Assembly: GCA_947466165.1 (NCBI GenBank)
Contig: CANIDW010000142.1
Span: forward strand, 1-5,190
DNA length: 5,190 nt
DNA from: Comamonadaceae bacterium
Lineage (GTDB): Bacteria; Pseudomonadota; Gammaproteobacteria; Burkholderiales; Burkholderiaceae_C
Reading direction: 5' to 3'
Positions 4,956 to 5,190 of the stretch are shown piece after piece; within the stretch, counting starts at the first letter, position 1; every line of letters begins with the position of its first letter. The notes beneath the pieces are model-generated. The model searched no databases. It saw only the letters and a program-made list of their open reading frames with translations, and was not told the DNA's origin. Made by a program: the position numbers and the translations under genes.

Positions 4956-5190
4956 ATGAAAGCCAAAGCCATCGTTTTTGAAGCCCCCCATTCACTGTCT
5001 GTTCGCGAACTCGAACTCGCGCCCATGGGGCCCCGTGATTTAGAAATCTCTGTTGCTTTCAGTGGCATCAGCACCGGCACAGAGCGCCTGCTCTGGGAGG
5101 GCACCATGCCGCCCTTCCCCGGCCTATCCTACCCCCTGGTGCCTGGTTATGAAACGGTAGGCACCATCGCCAAGATGGGCGCAGAAGTCA
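4956..5190 (+). CDS. bchC: Second BchC homologue, N-terminal part (cut by right edge)
   Basis: An open frame from the ATG at 4956 to the window end encodes 78 residues (MKAKAIVFEAPHSLSVRELE...) without a stop. It contains SGISTGTER (residues 36-44), LLWEGTMPPFPG and YPLVPGYETVG, the N-terminal catalytic-domain signature of BchC. Roughly half of the residues match the operon copy at 43-993 in the aligned part, so these are diverged paralogues or separately acquired copies, not a recent duplication. By its MPPFPG segment it looks the more typical BchC of the two. It is divergent from the hydrolase gene across a 126-bp gap. That gap shows no TGT-N12-ACA site and no clear Shine-Dalgarno sequence; the nearest promoter-like element is CAGAAT at 4943-4948 with a poor -35. 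Whether the gene is complete, and whether bchX, bchY and bchZ follow it, lies outside the window. Confidence 0.88.
   Translation, partial: MKAKAIVFEAPHSLSVRELELAPMGPRDLEISVAFSGISTGTERLLWEGTMPPFPGLSYPLVPGYETVGTIAKMGAEV

Noticed and set aside
4901..5107. Minus-strand open frame across the start of the second bchC homologue
   Set aside because: It overlaps the clearly homologous BchC reading frame on the plus strand and shows no domain or start signal.
1..5190. Insertion sequences, tRNA genes, CRISPR arrays or direct repeats that could explain the two bchC copies
   Set aside because: None is visible by eye: no transposase fragments, tandem repeats or tRNA-like structures. The only repeated elements are the short TGT-N12-ACA sites.

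Overview
The window is part of a photosynthesis gene cluster from an anoxygenic purple bacterium. Most of it is one leftward operon with the classic order crtE - crtF - bchC - (bchX). The bchX start runs off the left edge, through an ATGA overlap with the bchC stop codon. Besides this order, three things support the identification: a high-potential iron-sulfur protein (HiPIP) gene beside the operon, and two pairs of TGT-N12-ACA palindromes (PpsR/CrtJ type) in front of crtE and bchC. HiPIP as photosynthetic electron donor, a moderate-to-high GC content and the protein sequences point to a betaproteobacterium, perhaps of the Rhodoferax/Rubrivivax/Limnohabitans kind. This taxonomic placement is inference from general knowledge; no search was run.

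Layout, left to right: start of bchX (minus, cut by the edge); bchC (minus, complete); a 70-bp promoter region with two PpsR-type sites; crtF (minus); crtE (minus); a 284-bp region with a second pair of PpsR-type sites and a strong-looking sigma-70-type promoter for crtE; a Tat-exported HiPIP gene (plus); a membrane-anchored alpha/beta hydrolase of unknown role (minus, converging on the HiPIP gene); and the first 78 codons of a second bchC homologue (plus, cut by the right edge).

How the genes fit together: CrtE makes geranylgeranyl diphosphate, the precursor of both carotenoids and the bacteriochlorophyll phytyl tail. CrtF methylates hydroxylated acyclic carotenoids. BchC oxidises the C3 hydroxyethyl group of bacteriochlorophyllide to the acetyl group of bacteriochlorophyll a, and BchX is part of the chlorophyllide reductase that acts next to it. 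HiPIP would carry electrons in the periplasm to the photosynthetic reaction centre.

The most unusual feature is the presence of two different bchC homologues about 4 kb apart in opposite orientations. The one in the canonical operon position has a changed segment after the shared SGISTGTER motif. The one at the right edge keeps what I recall as the usual BchC form of that segment, but no PpsR-type site is visible in front of it.
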